Of a DNA stretch of 64,000 bases, positions 41,064-51,018 are shown in pieces (positions within the stretch are counted from its first letter, which is position 1; each line of letters opens with the position of its first letter). The position numbers and the translations under genes were made by a program. The stretch comes from an uncultured Pelagibacteraceae bacterium. Its GTDB lineage: Bacteria > Pseudomonadota > Alphaproteobacteria > Pelagibacterales > Pelagibacteraceae. The notes beneath the pieces were generated by a model, which saw nothing but the letters and a program-made list of their open reading frames with translations, did not search any database and was not told the DNA's origin. The stretch spans positions 72,001-136,000 of the forward strand of contig CACJZK010000001.1 in NCBI GenBank assembly GCA_902597875.1, in the 5' to 3' direction.

Positions 41064-41873
41064 ATGAATATTTTAATTTTAGGCGATGTGTTTGGCCCAC
41101 CTGGAAGAAAGGCAATATCAGAAAAATTACCAGATTTAATAAAGAAAAAAAAAGCAGATTTTGTAATAATTAACGGAGAAAATTCTGGTGATGCTGGTGT
41201 AGGTATAACTAAATCAATTGCTGAGGAATTTTTTAAAGTTGGAGCAGACGTAATTACTTCAGGCAATCATATTTGGGATGAAAAAGAAGCTGCAGAATTT
41301 ATCTCTTCTGAAAAAAGATTATTGCGACCTATTAATTTACCTGAGGGATCTCCTGGAAATGGCTTTGGTATTTTTAAGTCAAAAAATAATAAACGAGTGG
41401 CTGTTGTAAATTTAATGGGAAATATCTTTATGAAAAAATGCGATGATGCATTCAAAGCAGCAAATAATTTTCTTAAAAAAGTAAGATTAAAAAAAGATGC
41501 TGATTTTATAGCAGTAGATGTACATGCGGAAATAACAAGTGAAAAAATGGCTATGGGATACTTATTTGATGGCAAAGCAACAATGGTTGTTGGAACACAT
41601 ACTCATGTCCCAACTTCAGATCATTTAATAATGGACAAAGGAACAGCATATCAAACAGATTTAGGTATGTGTGGAGATTATAAATCTGTAATCGGAATGA
41701 ATAGAGATAATTCCTTAAAAAAATTTTTAAAAGATCCATCTGCTGTAAGACATTTTCCTGCAAAAGGTTCTGCTACTATCTCAGGATTGTTTGTTTGCGC
41801 TTCAGATGAAACCGGTTTAGCGCTTAAAACTCAACCAATTATTGTTGGAGGTTCTTTAGAGGAAAGAATATAA
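41064..41873 (+). CDS. ymdB: YmdB-family metallophosphoesterase (TIGR00282 type)
   Basis: 269 residues, about the family length. Metal ligands are visible in ILGDVFGPPGR, VIINGENSGDAGVGIT, TSGNHIWDEKE, DVHAEITSEK and VGTHTHVPTSD. In Bacillus the homologue hydrolyses 2',3'-cyclic nucleotides and affects RNA decay; the alphaproteobacterial role is not known to me. It is followed by yebC after 3 bases. Confidence 0.92.
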   Translation: MNILILGDVFGPPGRKAISEKLPDLIKKKKADFVIINGENSGDAGVGITKSIAEEFFKVGADVITSGNHIWDEKEAAEFISSEKRLLRPINLPEGSPGNGFGIFKSKNNKRVAVVNLMGNIFMKKCDDAFKAANNFLKKVRLKKDADFIAVDVHAEITSEKMAMGYLFDGKATMVVGTHTHVPTSDHLIMDKGTAYQTDLGMCGDYKSVIGMNRDNSLKKFLKDPSAVRHFPAKGSATISGLFVCASDETGLALKTQPIIVGGSLEERI

Positions 41874-41876
41874 TAG

Positions 41877-42599
41877 ATGGCAGGTCATTCACATTGGGCA
41901 GGTATTAAACATAAAAAAGGACGTCAGGACAAACAAAGATCAAATCTTTTTTCAAAACTATCCAGAGAAATTACAGTTGCAGCAAAACTTGGTGCTAAAG
42001 ATCCAAGTTCAAACCCTAGATTAAGATCTGCGATACAAGCTGCAAAACAATATAATATGCCAAAAGATAATATAGAAAGAGCAATTAATAAATCTGAACT
42101 TAATTTAAACGAGAGCTTTGAAAATCTAAGGTATGAGGGTTTTGGACCATTTAACGTCGCTTTCATTATAGAAACCTTAACTAATAATAAAAACAGAACC
42201 GCTTCTAACATCAGAACAGCCTTACAAAAAAATGGTGGTAGATTAGGAGAACACGGTTCAACAACTCATCTATTTCAACATTGTGGAGTTATCCATGTTT
42301 CAAAAAAAGAATTTACAGATGAAAAAATTTTAGAAATTGCTATTAATGCAGGGGCAATGGATTGTAAAAGCAATTCAGAGCATCATGAAATTTTATCCAA
42401 GAAAGAAGACTTTAATGAAATTAAGAACTTAATAGAAGAAAAAGTTAAAAGCCTTCAATATTTTGGAATACAATGGATACCTTATAATTATTTAGATATA
42501 CCCAAAGGAGAAAATGAAAAAATCGTCAAAATTTTGGAATTATTAGATGACGATGACGATATCCAAAAAATATTCACAAACTGCAAAGTTAACTTATGA
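41877..42599 (+). CDS. yebC: YebC/PmpR-family DNA-binding / translation-associated protein
   Basis: 240 residues. It starts AGHSHWAGIKHKKGRQDKQR and continues FSKLSREITVAAKLG, NMPKDNIERAINK, YEGFGPFNVAFIIETLTNNKNRTASNIR and FQHCGVI, the full YebC pattern. Earlier work called it a transcription regulator; newer work ties the family to relief of ribosome stalling. It is next to ruvC with a 4-base overlap, a common bacterial arrangement. Confidence 0.95.
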   Translation: MAGHSHWAGIKHKKGRQDKQRSNLFSKLSREITVAAKLGAKDPSSNPRLRSAIQAAKQYNMPKDNIERAINKSELNLNESFENLRYEGFGPFNVAFIIETLTNNKNRTASNIRTALQKNGGRLGEHGSTTHLFQHCGVIHVSKKEFTDEKILEIAINAGAMDCKSNSEHHEILSKKEDFNEIKNLIEEKVKSLQYFGIQWIPYNYLDIPKGENEKIVKILELLDDDDDIQKIFTNCKVNL

Positions 42600-43084
42600 A
42601 AATCATTGGTATTGACCCTGGATTAAATGGTGCCATCGCTGTTTTGGAGAACAACAAGGTAAAAGAAATTTTTGATGTTCCAGTTATGCCTGAAGGAAAA
42701 AAAAATAAAAGACAATTAAATAGTGCACAACTAGTAAAAATGTTAAAAGATATCTCTTATAATAAAGAAGAAACGGTAGTTGTTGTTGAAAACGTAAGCG
42801 CTATGCCTGGTCAAGGCGTGACAAGCATGTTTAATTTTGGTCAAACATTTGGCGCTATAAAAGGAATTTGTGCAGCTTTAGGACTACCTATTTTTTTTGT
42901 TAGACCAGCAAAATGGAAAAAACATTTTGATTTAATTAATTCTTCTAAAGATGCTAGCAGGACAAAAGCCATTGAAATGTATCCCTCTATATCTGACCAA
43001 CTTTCAAAAAAAAAAGACGTTAACAAGTCTGATGCTATACTAATTGCAAGATTTTATAGCGAAACAAGGCTTAAAGAGGACTAA
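42596..43084 (+). CDS. ruvC: RuvC-like Holliday junction resolvase
   Basis: 162 residues, RNase-H fold. The first acidic residue is in IIGIDPGLNGAIAV, the second in VVVENVSAMPGQG, and the pair near the C-terminus in KKDVNKSDAILIARF. MPGQGVTSMFNFGQTFGAI is a glycine-rich segment more like phage and divergent RuvC proteins than like E. coli RuvC. The position after yebC supports the resolvase call. ruvA and ruvB, usual neighbours, do not follow; tolQ does. Confidence 0.8.
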   Translation: MKIIGIDPGLNGAIAVLENNKVKEIFDVPVMPEGKKNKRQLNSAQLVKMLKDISYNKEETVVVVENVSAMPGQGVTSMFNFGQTFGAIKGICAALGLPIFFVRPAKWKKHFDLINSSKDASRTKAIEMYPSISDQLSKKKDVNKSDAILIARFYSETRLKED

Positions 43085-43157
43085 AACAAACTTAATTTAA
43101 AAAAAGTTTTATATTTAAGGTCAAATTCATGACACATTCTAAAAGTATTGAATTGTG

Positions 43158-43838
43158 ATGGAACAAGAAATAGCAACTCAAGTTGTTGGCCTAGGAGGCG
43201 CAAATGATTTTACCTTATGGCAACTTTTTAAGAGAGCAGATTTTGTTGTTAAGTCTGTTATCATAATACTTATAGCAAGCTCAGTCTATTCTTGGGCATT
43301 AATTTTTGACAAGTATAGGATGTTTAAAAAGATTAATGAATCCTCTCTAAAATTTGAAGATAAGTTTTGGAAATCCAAATCTGCAGAAAGTTTTAGCAAA
43401 ACACTTCCTGCTAAGTCTGATGACCCCATAACTCAAATATTTTTGACAGCCATGACTGAACTAGTAAAAACAAGATCAAAATCATCTGCGGTTCAAGCAG
43501 CAAGAGTTGAGAGAGTTTTAGAAATCTCAACCGACAATCAAATTAAAAATATAGAAAAAAATTTTACGTTTTTGGCTACAGTCGGAGCAACTGCACCTTT
43601 TATCGGATTATTCGGAACAGTTTGGGGGATAATGAATTCATTCCAATCAATAGCAATTTCAAGAAATACAAGTTTAGCAATTGTTGCTCCTGGTATAGCC
43701 GAGGCTTTATTTGCAACTGCACTAGGTTTGCTTGCAGCAATTCCAGCAGTAATAGCTTACAACAAGTTTAATAGTGACTCCAAAAGATATGTAGCAAGAA
43801 TCGATAATTTCTGTAAAAGATTTTTATCTATAATTTAA
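43158..43838 (+). CDS. tolQ: Tol-Pal system protein TolQ
   Basis: 226 residues from ATG 43158. Three membrane helices lie near 30-48, 135-158 and 170-192. The conserved channel segment FLATVGATAPFIGLFGTVWGIMNSF and IAPGIAEALFATALGLLAAIPAVIAYN-type sequence identify the MotA/TolQ/ExbB family. With TolR it uses proton flow to energise TolA and maintain the outer membrane during division. A 73-base gap upstream may hold the promoter of the tol operon. Confidence 0.96.
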   Translation: MEQEIATQVVGLGGANDFTLWQLFKRADFVVKSVIIILIASSVYSWALIFDKYRMFKKINESSLKFEDKFWKSKSAESFSKTLPAKSDDPITQIFLTAMTELVKTRSKSSAVQAARVERVLEISTDNQIKNIEKNFTFLATVGATAPFIGLFGTVWGIMNSFQSIAISRNTSLAIVAPGIAEALFATALGLLAAIPAVIAYNKFNSDSKRYVARIDNFCKRFLSII

Positions 43839-43842
43839 TTTT

Positions 43843-44256
43843 ATGGCATTTAAATTTAATCGCTCTAGAAATGAACCAATGAGTGAAATAAACGTAACTC
43901 CTTTTGTAGATGTTATGTTAGTGCTTTTAATAATATTTATGGTTACAGCTCCCTTGCTTACCGTTGGTGTTCAAGTTGATCTCCCAGAGTCCGCAGCAGA
44001 TTCTCTACCTGATGATCAAGAACCGTTAACAATTACAATAAACTCTAAAGGTGAAATTTTTATTCAAGAACATCAAGTTACTTTTAAAAAAATTGTACCT
44101 AAACTTTTAGCAATTGCTAAAAATAGAACTGATACAAGAATATATGTCAGAGGTGACAAAACTATAAATTATGGAAGAGTTTTAGAGGTTATGGGAACTT
44201 TATCTGGTGCTGGTTTTTCTAAAGTGGCATTAATATCAGAGCCTTACAAAAGTTAA
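43843..44256 (+). CDS. tolR: Tol-Pal system protein TolR
   Basis: 137 residues. One membrane helix (about 18-40) carries the essential Asp in MSEINVTPFVDVMLVLLIIF. A periplasmic ExbD/TolR domain with ITINSKGEIFIQ and IYVRGDKTINYGRVLEVMG follows. It partners TolQ. The gap to tolQ is 4 bases and to tolA 7 bases. Confidence 0.96.
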   Translation: MAFKFNRSRNEPMSEINVTPFVDVMLVLLIIFMVTAPLLTVGVQVDLPESAADSLPDDQEPLTITINSKGEIFIQEHQVTFKKIVPKLLAIAKNRTDTRIYVRGDKTINYGRVLEVMGTLSGAGFSKVALISEPYKS

Positions 44257-44263
44257 ATGAAAA

Positions 44264-45070
44264 ATGATAAGAAGCTTAATTTACTCAATATCTTTTCACG
44301 CAGTTATAATTTTACTTACTATTTTAAGCTTACCTTTTATGCTTAGACAACCAATAGATTTACCTCCAATAATTTCGGTAGATTTCATTCAAATCTCGGA
44401 TAAAACAAACATACCTTACGCCCCCAAAGCAAGAAAAGTTATTGAGAAAGTAAAAGAGGAAGAAAAAAGAGTAGTCTCAGAACAAGCACCTCCTTCAGCA
44501 AAGGCCAAAGAAAAACCCGATAGAATTCCTATGCCAGATGATAAAAAAGAAGAAAAGCAATTAGTTAAAAAAAAACAAAATCCCGAGGAAGTAGAACCTA
44601 AAATAAGACAATCATCTGAATTTGAAAAAAAAGAAATTATAGACACTAATCAAATTGCAGCATTAATAGATAAAGCTAAGCAAGAAGAGGCATTAACTGA
44701 AAAAACCTCTAGTAAACTGACTCAAAGTAGTGTTAAAAATTCTTTTGCTACTGGACTTACTTTGTCTCAAGAAGATGCTTTAAGAGCTCAAATATTTGGC
44801 TGTTGGAGTATTCCTTTGGGATTACCTTATGATGACAATCTTTTAGTAAGAATAAAACTTAAATTGAAGAAAGATGGAACAATAATGAAATCAGAAATTT
44901 TAGATCATGAAAGAATGAATAGACCGAATCAAAAGTTTTATAAAATTTTAGCAGAAAGCGCTTTAAGAGCTGTGAGAATTTGTCAACCACTCAAAGTACC
45001 TACAACTGGTTACGAAAAATGGAAAGATTTACAACTAAATTTTAATCCAACAGAAATGCTTAAAGGTTAA
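44264..45070 (+). CDS. tolA: TolA-like energy-transducing protein
   Basis: 268 residues. An N-terminal membrane helix ([19 protein letters not shown], with the SHxxxxxxL-like SFHAVIILL) is followed by a charged, repeat-poor linker of about 120 residues rich in KEE and KPD. A small C-terminal domain with [12 protein letters not shown] and [15 protein letters not shown] resembles the TolA domain III that contacts Pal/TolB. The position between tolR and tolB supports the assignment. The linker is shorter than in E. coli TolA. Confidence 0.88.
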   Translation: MIRSLIYSISFHAVIILLTILSLPFMLRQPIDLPPIISVDFIQISDKTNIPYAPKARKVIEKVKEEEKRVVSEQAPPSAKAKEKPDRIPMPDDKKEEKQLVKKKQNPEEVEPKIRQSSEFEKKEIIDTNQIAALIDKAKQEEALTEKTSSKLTQSSVKNSFATGLTLSQEDALRAQIFGCWSIPLGLPYDDNLLVRIKLKLKKDGTIMKSEILDHERMNRPNQKFYKILAESALRAVRICQPLKVPTTGYEKWKDLQLNFNPTEMLKG

Positions 45071-45071
45071 A

Positions 45072-46409
45072 ATGTATAAATTAATCCTTATATCTCTAAT
45101 TCTATTTTTAAATACTACATTTGCTAACAGTTTAATAAAAGTAGATATAACAAGAGGAAATTTGGACCCTTTACCTATAGCTGTATCACCACTTCATGTT
45201 GATCCAAAATCAGAAAATCGAGAAAATATTAAAGTAAAAGAATTGGGAGATAAAATTTCCAAAATAATTGAGAATAATTTTAGATCTACTGGATTATTTA
45301 ATCCACTAGCTAAAGACGCATTTGTACAAAAACCTGACATCGCGCATCTAAAACCAAGGTTTGAAGATTGGAGATTAATTAAAGCTCAAGCATTAGTGAC
45401 AGGTAAAATTATAGTTAAAGATGAGAAATTAAAAGTAGAATTTAGGCTTTGGGATTTAACAGCTTCTAAAGAAATGATCGCTTTAGCCTTTACTACAACC
45501 CCTAGTAATTGGCGAAGAGTAGCTCACATCATATCTGATAAAATTTATGAGAGATTAACTGGAGAAGATGGGTATTTTGATACAAGAATAATATATGTGG
45601 CTGAGAGTGGACCAAAAGATAAAAGAGTGAAAAAATTAGCGATAATGGATCAAGATGGAGCTAATACAAAATACCTAACTCTTGGAAATGAATTAGTTTT
45701 AACTCCAAGATTTAATCCTGCAAATCAGCTAGTAACATATTTGTCTTATTTTAGAAATCTTCCAAGAGTATATTTATTAGACATTGAAACTGGAGTACAA
45801 GAAGTTGTAGGTAATTTTCCTGGAATGACTTTTGCTCCAAGATTTTCTCCTGACGGAAAAAAAATAATAATGAGTTTTGCCAAAGATGGAAATTCAGATA
45901 TTTATACGATGGATCTTGAATCTAGAGTTGTAGAGAGAATTACCGACCATTCTTCCATAGATACTTCACCATCATATTCCCCAGATGGAAAATATATAGC
46001 TTTTAATTCAGATCGTAGCGGACTTCAGCAAATATATGTCATGAAAAGTGATGGGAGCAATGTTAAAAGGGTTACCTTCGGAAACGGTTTATATGGGACT
46101 CCAGTTTGGTCCCCTCGAGGAGATTTAATTGCTTTTACAAAAGTTAGGAAAGGCAGATTTTATATCGGAGTTATGAGAGTTGATGGAACAGGCGAGAGAT
46201 TATTAACTGAAAATTTTTATCAAGAAGCTCCTTCTTGGTCACCTAACGGAAGGGTTTTAGTATTTTATAGAGAGACCAAGTCTGGCGAAAAAGGGGAAGG
46301 ATTTTCAGCCAAATTATGGTCTATTGATATTACTGGCTATAATGAGAGGAAAATAAAGACAGAAACCGATGCTTCGGACCCATCCTGGTCCTCATTGCTC
46401 TCAAAGTGA
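45072..46409 (+). CDS. tolB: Tol-Pal system beta-propeller protein TolB
   Basis: 445 residues with a signal peptide (about 1-18, cleavage after TTFA). An N-terminal alpha/beta domain is followed by a six-bladed propeller with the repeats [52 protein letters not shown] and [17 protein letters not shown]. It is periplasmic and binds Pal and TolA. It starts one base after tolA. The stop is followed by an 80-base gap with a promoter-like -10 before pal. Confidence 0.96.
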   Translation: MYKLILISLILFLNTTFANSLIKVDITRGNLDPLPIAVSPLHVDPKSENRENIKVKELGDKISKIIENNFRSTGLFNPLAKDAFVQKPDIAHLKPRFEDWRLIKAQALVTGKIIVKDEKLKVEFRLWDLTASKEMIALAFTTTPSNWRRVAHIISDKIYERLTGEDGYFDTRIIYVAESGPKDKRVKKLAIMDQDGANTKYLTLGNELVLTPRFNPANQLVTYLSYFRNLPRVYLLDIETGVQEVVGNFPGMTFAPRFSPDGKKIIMSFAKDGNSDIYTMDLESRVVERITDHSSIDTSPSYSPDGKYIAFNSDRSGLQQIYVMKSDGSNVKRVTFGNGLYGTPVWSPRGDLIAFTKVRKGRFYIGVMRVDGTGERLLTENFYQEAPSWSPNGRVLVFYRETKSGEKGEGFSAKLWSIDITGYNERKIKTETDASDPSWSSLLSK

Positions 46410-46445
46410 GGGTATTATTATGTAATTTACACTTGAATAATCTAG

Positions 46446-46451
46446 TATAAT
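46446..46451 (+). promoter_or_regulatory. Possible pal promoter -10 element
   Basis: TATAAT at 46446-46451 lies in the 80-base tolB-pal gap, but no convincing -35 is at the right distance. An AAGGTG ribosome-binding site precedes the ATG at 46490. Separate transcription of pal is plausible. Confidence 0.35.
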
Positions 46452-46489
46452 TTGAAATATTCCAGCAACTTAAACCATAAGGTGAAAAT

Positions 46490-46963
46490 ATGAAATTTAA
46501 AATTAATTTAAGAACAGTAATTCTGGTGTTGTTAGCTTCATTTGCGTTAAGTGCTTGCGCTACGCAAAAAAAAGCTGGCATGGAAGGTGATGTTTACACT
46601 GGAAGCGAAACTGTAAAATACTTAGCAAGTGGTGTTCCAGACAGAGTTTTCTTTGCTACTAACAAATCAAGTTTAACAACAAAATCTAGAGATACATTAA
46701 GAAAGCAAGCAACGTACCTAAGAAAGAACAAAAATCTTAATATTACTATAGAAGGTCATGCTGATGAAAGAGGTACTAGAGAGTACAACTTAGCATTGGG
46801 AGAACGAAGAGCTAACGCTGCTAAAGATTATCTAATGACTTATGGTGTTTCTGGAAACAGAATATCTGTAATTAGTTATGGAAAAGAAAAACCTGTAAAT
46901 ACAGCTTCTACTCCATTAGCTTGGTCTCAAAACAGAAGATCTGTTACTGTAAAAGTTAATTAA
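46490..46963 (+). CDS. pal: Peptidoglycan-associated lipoprotein Pal
   Basis: 157 residues. A lipoprotein signal ends in the lipobox LSAC with Cys23, the residue to be lipidated. The OmpA-type peptidoglycan-binding domain shows RVFFATNKSSLTTKSRDTL, ITIEGHADERGTREYNLALGERRA, ISYGKEKPV and WSQNRRSVTV. It anchors the outer membrane to peptidoglycan and interacts with TolB/TolA. A strong terminator follows 27 bases after the stop. Confidence 0.97.
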   Translation: MKFKINLRTVILVLLASFALSACATQKKAGMEGDVYTGSETVKYLASGVPDRVFFATNKSSLTTKSRDTLRKQATYLRKNKNLNITIEGHADERGTREYNLALGERRANAAKDYLMTYGVSGNRISVISYGKEKPVNTASTPLAWSQNRRSVTVKVN

Positions 46964-46989
46964 AAATAGTAGAATTTACTAAAATTTAA

Positions 46990-47023
46990 GACCCTTTAGC
47001 TAAAACTAAAGGGTCTTTTTTTT
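46990..47023 (+). terminator. Rho-independent terminator after pal
   Basis: GACCCTTTAG (46990-46999) pairs perfectly with CTAAAGGGTC (47006-47015) across a 6-base loop and is followed by eight T's (47016-47023). This is the clearest intrinsic terminator in the window. Confidence 0.95.
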
Positions 47024-47051
47024 GCCATTATCTACAACTAAAGAAAGAACA

Positions 47052-48014
47052 ATGAAAGTACTTAAGTTTTTAAATATTAATTTGTTTCTTGTTTTTTTGA
47101 TTTTGACTTTCTTAAATACTAAAGCGAATTCAGAAGAAGAACAAATGGAATCTATTATTAATCAAATTCAAATTATTGCAAAAGATTTAAAAACTTTAGA
47201 AAAAGCTGTTTACAAATCTTCTGATGTAACTACAACTTTTTCTGCAGATAGCCTAAACGAAGATGTTTTAACTAAACACTTATTAAAATTAAATGAAATA
47301 GAAAATCAATTTAGAGAATTAACAAATAGGTTTGAGGAAGTTAATTTTAAGTTAGATAAACTTTCAAATAGAGTAACAAAAATTCAATCAGATAATCAGT
47401 TAAGATTTTCCGACCTAGAGAAAAGTGGTTCAAATAATATTGATCAAGAAAATAAAAAAAAAGTTAATTTACCTGGAACAGATAAGCCACAAGACTTCGG
47501 AGCAGCTCCGGGGTATAAAAAAACTTCAAGTTTACCTGAAACACAACAAACTCAATCAATTGAAACGGCAGGAACAGTAATTACTGAAAAACCAGAAACA
47601 TCAGAGTCACTATTGCCCGATAAATCTCCCGCAGAACAATACGAGTTCGCTGTAAGTTTTATGAAAATAGGTGACTATGAAACTGCTGAGTTTGCTTTAA
47701 AAGAATTTATTGACAAAAATAAGGATCATGATTTAGCCGGAAATGCACAGTATTGGTATGGAGAAACATTTAGAATTAGACAGCTTTATTCTGATGCAGC
47801 ATCTGCATACTTGGACGGATATCAAAATTATCCAAAAAGCAAAAAAGCTCCTGATAATCTTTTAAAACTTGGTATTACCATGGTTCAATTAGGTGAAAAA
47901 GATCAAGGATGTTCAATGATAAATGGAATTAAAAAACAGTATCCAAAAGCTAGTAAGTCTGTGTTACAAAAAGCTCAATATGAGCAAAAAAAATTCAAAT
48001 GTGCGAAGTCTTAA
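47052..48014 (+). CDS. cpoB: Tol-Pal associated cell-division coordinator CpoB (YbgF)
   Basis: 320 residues from ATG 47052; the upstream TTG at 47022 overlaps the terminator T-run and is rejected. A signal peptide (NLFLVFLILTFLNTKA) is followed by a coiled coil (about 35-110), a Pro/Thr-rich linker and C-terminal tetratricopeptide repeats: AEQYEFAVSFMKIGDYETAEFALKEF, AQYWYGETFRIRQLYSDAASAYLDGY and DNLLKLGITMVQLGE. It is periplasmic and links Tol-Pal to septal peptidoglycan synthesis. It overlaps tilS. Confidence 0.9.
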   Translation: MKVLKFLNINLFLVFLILTFLNTKANSEEEQMESIINQIQIIAKDLKTLEKAVYKSSDVTTTFSADSLNEDVLTKHLLKLNEIENQFRELTNRFEEVNFKLDKLSNRVTKIQSDNQLRFSDLEKSGSNNIDQENKKKVNLPGTDKPQDFGAAPGYKKTSSLPETQQTQSIETAGTVITEKPETSESLLPDKSPAEQYEFAVSFMKIGDYETAEFALKEFIDKNKDHDLAGNAQYWYGETFRIRQLYSDAASAYLDGYQNYPKSKKAPDNLLKLGITMVQLGEKDQGCSMINGIKKQYPKASKSVLQKAQYEQKKFKCAKS

Positions 48015-49002
48015 AAACGCAGTTAAAGACAATAAAAAAATTCAAGAAATTTACTTAAATTTTAAAACAAATTTAAGAAAAACTATAAAAAACAAAAGAT
48101 TTATCGTAGCAATATCTGGTGGTCCAGATAGTTTAGCACTTGCTGCATTAAGCAAACTGTATCAATTGGACTTTAAAACAAAAGTTTTGTTTGTTTTAAT
48201 AGATCATGGAATTAGAAAAAATTCAAATAAGGAGGCTAATCAAGTAAAGAAAATTTTAAATAAAAAAAAAATAATTTTAAATGTAATTAGAAATGATAAA
48301 AAAATTATAAAAAACATTCAAAATGAAGCAAGAAATATAAGGTACGATCTACTTTTAAAATATTCAAAAAAGAACAAAGCTAATTTTATCTTAACCGGTC
48401 ATCATAGCGATGATCAGATAGAAACTTTTTTTATAAGACTTTCAAGAGGTAGTGGAATTCAAGGCCTTTCATCAATGAAAAAAATTACTAAATTAACCAA
48501 AAGTATTAAATTGATAAGACCACTCTTGGACTATAAAAAAAAAGATCTAGTTTTTATCGCTAGAAAATCTTTTGGAAGTTATATTAAAGACCCTAGCAAT
48601 ACAGATAAGAAGTTTCTTCGAGTAAAAATCAGATCTTTAAAAAAAAATCTGGAAAAAAGTGGGATTTATCATGATCAAATTATAAAATCTATAAACAATC
48701 TTGCTTCTACTAGAGATTTGTTGAATGAGTATTTAGAAAAAGCTTCTCTAAAATATGTAAAAAGAAAAAAAAAAGAAACATTAATAAATATAAAAAAACT
48801 TAATTTTGAATCAAAAGAAGTAAAACTTAAAGTTTTAAGCCATGAAATAAAAGATTTTTCTAAATCATATTACCCACCTAGATCAAAAAAAGTTCTTTAT
48901 GCATTAAAAAAAGTTGAGTCTCTTGATAGAGTGAAATTAACTCTCGGAGGGTGTTTTTTAGAAAAAAGAGGTGACTTTTTGTCCATTAAAAAAGAGATAT
49001 AA
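47980..49002 (+). CDS. tilS: tRNA(Ile)-lysidine synthase
   Basis: About 340 residues from the ATG at 47980; a GTG at 48001 is an alternative, and both lie inside the end of cpoB. The N-type ATP-pyrophosphatase P-loop is FIVAISGGPDSLALAAL. FVLIDHGIRKNSNKEA, NEARNIRYDLL, LTGHHSDDQIETFFIRLSRGSG and the conserved IRPLL/PSN motifs follow. It converts C34 of tRNA-Ile(CAU) to lysidine. The tilS-ftsH order is common in bacteria. Confidence 0.92.
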   Translation: MSKKNSNVRSLKNAVKDNKKIQEIYLNFKTNLRKTIKNKRFIVAISGGPDSLALAALSKLYQLDFKTKVLFVLIDHGIRKNSNKEANQVKKILNKKKIILNVIRNDKKIIKNIQNEARNIRYDLLLKYSKKNKANFILTGHHSDDQIETFFIRLSRGSGIQGLSSMKKITKLTKSIKLIRPLLDYKKKDLVFIARKSFGSYIKDPSNTDKKFLRVKIRSLKKNLEKSGIYHDQIIKSINNLASTRDLLNEYLEKASLKYVKRKKKETLINIKKLNFESKEVKLKVLSHEIKDFSKSYYPPRSKKVLYALKKVESLDRVKLTLGGCFLEKRGDFLSIKKEI

Positions 49003-49075
49003 AGCTAAAAAACAATAATATCTTAATAAATTTAGTAATTTGCCTTATTTACAATAGAATGTGCTTTTATTAATA

Positions 49076-49103
49076 CTTGTTATTAAATAAAAAATACCTA
49101 TTT
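49076..49103 (+). promoter_or_regulatory. Predicted sigma-32 (RpoH) promoter of ftsH
   Basis: CTTG (49076-49079), a 17-bp spacer and CCTATTT (49097-49103) match the alphaproteobacterial heat-shock consensus as I recall it (CTTG-N17/18-CYTATNT). The start site would fall about 1-3 bases before or at the ATG (49112), implying a leaderless transcript; no Shine-Dalgarno sequence is visible. rpoH is encoded at 55520-56416. Confidence 0.6.
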
Positions 49104-49111
49104 ATAATATT

Positions 49112-51007
49112 ATGAATTTAAAAAATTTAGCAATGTGGGCGATGATAGTACTTCTTTCCGTAGGGCTATTTAATTTATTTCAGAATCCTGAACGAGCAAA
49201 TGTCTCAAAAGATAAAATTGCATTTTCTCAATTTTTATCTGAGGTAGAAGCAGGAAGAGTTGTTGAGGTAGAAATTCAAGGTAACAATATTAACGGTCAA
49301 TTATCAGACGGATCAAATTTTAATACATTTTCACCTAATTATCCAAACCTAGTTGAAAAATTATCTGAAAAAGGAGTCAGTATTGTTGCTACTCCACTTG
49401 AAGATAAAATGCCTTCATTACTAGGTATATTATTATCTTGGTTCCCTATGTTACTGCTCATTGGAGTTTGGGTATTTTTTATGAGACAGATGCAAGGTGG
49501 AAAAGGTGGAGCTATGGGTTTCGGAAGATCAAAAGCAAAACTTTTAACTGAAGCTCAAGGTAAAGTTACATTCAATGATGTAGCTGGAGTTGAAGAAGCA
49601 AAACAAGAAGTTGAAGAAATTGTTGAATTTTTAAAAGATCCTAAAAAATTTAGTAGGCTTGGGGGCAAAATTCCAAAAGGTGCATTATTAATTGGTCCTC
49701 CGGGCACAGGAAAAACTTTATTAGCTAGAGCAATTGCTGGAGAAGCAAATGTACCTTTCTTTTCTATATCTGGATCAGATTTTGTTGAAATGTTCGTGGG
49801 TGTTGGAGCATCTAGAGTTAGAGACATGTTTGAACAAGGAAAAAAACATGCTCCTTGCATAATTTTTGTAGATGAAATTGATGCTGTTGGAAGAAGCAGG
49901 GGCGCTGGTTTAGGCGGAGGCAACGATGAAAGAGAACAAACACTTAACCAGCTTTTAGTAGAAATGGATGGATTTGATACTAATGAAGGAATAATTTTGA
50001 TTGCAGCAACTAATAGACCTGATGTTTTGGATCCAGCTCTTTTAAGACCTGGAAGATTTGACAGACAAGTAGTTGTACCTAATCCAGATATTATTGGTAG
50101 AGAAGCAATTCTTAAAGTACACGTTAAAAAAATTAGCACTGGACCTGATGTAAAATTAAGAACGATAGCAAGAGGTACACCTGGATTCTCGGGAGCAGAC
50201 TTAGCAAATTTAATAAATGAATCAGCATTATTAGCGGCAAGAAAAAATAAGAGAGTAGTTACGATGTCAGATATTGAAGAAGCCAAAGATAAAGTAATGA
50301 TGGGAGCAGAAAGAAGATCTATGGTAATGAGTGAAGACGAAAAGAAACTTACTGCTTATCATGAAAGCGGTCATGCAATTGTAGCCCTTAATGAAAAAGT
50401 ATCTGATCCTATCCATAAAGCTACTATAATACCTAGAGGTAGAGCATTAGGCATGGTAATGAGGTTACCTGAAAGAGACCAGTTATCAGTCACAAGAGAA
50501 AAAATGTATTCAGATATAGCTGTTGCTATGGGGGGAAGAATAGCTGAGGAATTAATTTTTGGTTATGAAAAAATTACATCTGGAGCTTCATCTGATATTG
50601 ATATGGCAACTAAAATGGCAAAGAACATGGTTACAAGATATGGAATGAGTAAAGATTTAGGAACTATAGCTTATGGTGAAAATGAAGATGAAGTTTTTCT
50701 TGGAAGGCAGATTGCAAGACAACAACATATGTCTGAAGAAACTGCTAAAAAAGTTGACTCTGAAGTGAAAAAAATTGTTGATACAGGTTATGATAGAGCT
50801 AAACAAGTTCTAACAGAAAAGATTGATGATCTTCATAAATTAGCTAAAGCTCTTCTTGTATATGAGACTTTATCTGGTGACGAAATAAGAGATCTAATCT
50901 TAAAAAATATTAAACCTACAAGATCATTTAAAGATGACAATGAAAGTGACAATAAAGAGTCATCAGCTCTAGATTCATTAGGTCTCAAACCCAAACCAGC
51001 AGTTTAA
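49112..51007 (+). CDS. ftsH: ATP-dependent zinc metalloprotease FtsH
   Basis: 631 residues. Membrane helices at about 5-22 and 103-124 flank a periplasmic domain. The AAA module has GPPGTGKT (195-202), Walker [14 protein letters not shown], the pore loop [10 protein letters not shown] and SRH arginines in RPGRFDRQV. The zinc protease site reads HESGH, a minor change from HEAGH that keeps both His and the Glu. It degrades misfolded membrane proteins and, in E. coli, RpoH and LpxC. Likely heat-shock regulated. Confidence 0.97.
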   Translation: MNLKNLAMWAMIVLLSVGLFNLFQNPERANVSKDKIAFSQFLSEVEAGRVVEVEIQGNNINGQLSDGSNFNTFSPNYPNLVEKLSEKGVSIVATPLEDKMPSLLGILLSWFPMLLLIGVWVFFMRQMQGGKGGAMGFGRSKAKLLTEAQGKVTFNDVAGVEEAKQEVEEIVEFLKDPKKFSRLGGKIPKGALLIGPPGTGKTLLARAIAGEANVPFFSISGSDFVEMFVGVGASRVRDMFEQGKKHAPCIIFVDEIDAVGRSRGAGLGGGNDEREQTLNQLLVEMDGFDTNEGIILIAATNRPDVLDPALLRPGRFDRQVVVPNPDIIGREAILKVHVKKISTGPDVKLRTIARGTPGFSGADLANLINESALLAARKNKRVVTMSDIEEAKDKVMMGAERRSMVMSEDEKKLTAYHESGHAIVALNEKVSDPIHKATIIPRGRALGMVMRLPERDQLSVTREKMYSDIAVAMGGRIAEELIFGYEKITSGASSDIDMATKMAKNMVTRYGMSKDLGTIAYGENEDEVFLGRQIARQQHMSEETAKKVDSEVKKIVDTGYDRAKQVLTEKIDDLHKLAKALLVYETLSGDEIRDLILKNIKPTRSFKDDNESDNKESSALDSLGLKPKPAV

Positions 51008-51018
51008 AGTAGCCCTGC

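Noticed and set aside
43085-43157. Terminator after ruvC
   Set aside because: The AAACTT/AAGTTT pairing is weak and has no clear U-tract.
47022-47051. TTG start for cpoB
   Set aside because: It lies in the T-run of the pal terminator; the ATG at 47052 begins a normal signal peptide.
49555-50286. 243-codon antisense open frame within ftsH
   Set aside because: It mirrors conserved FtsH codons and has no recognisable domain; low-GC third positions create such shadows.
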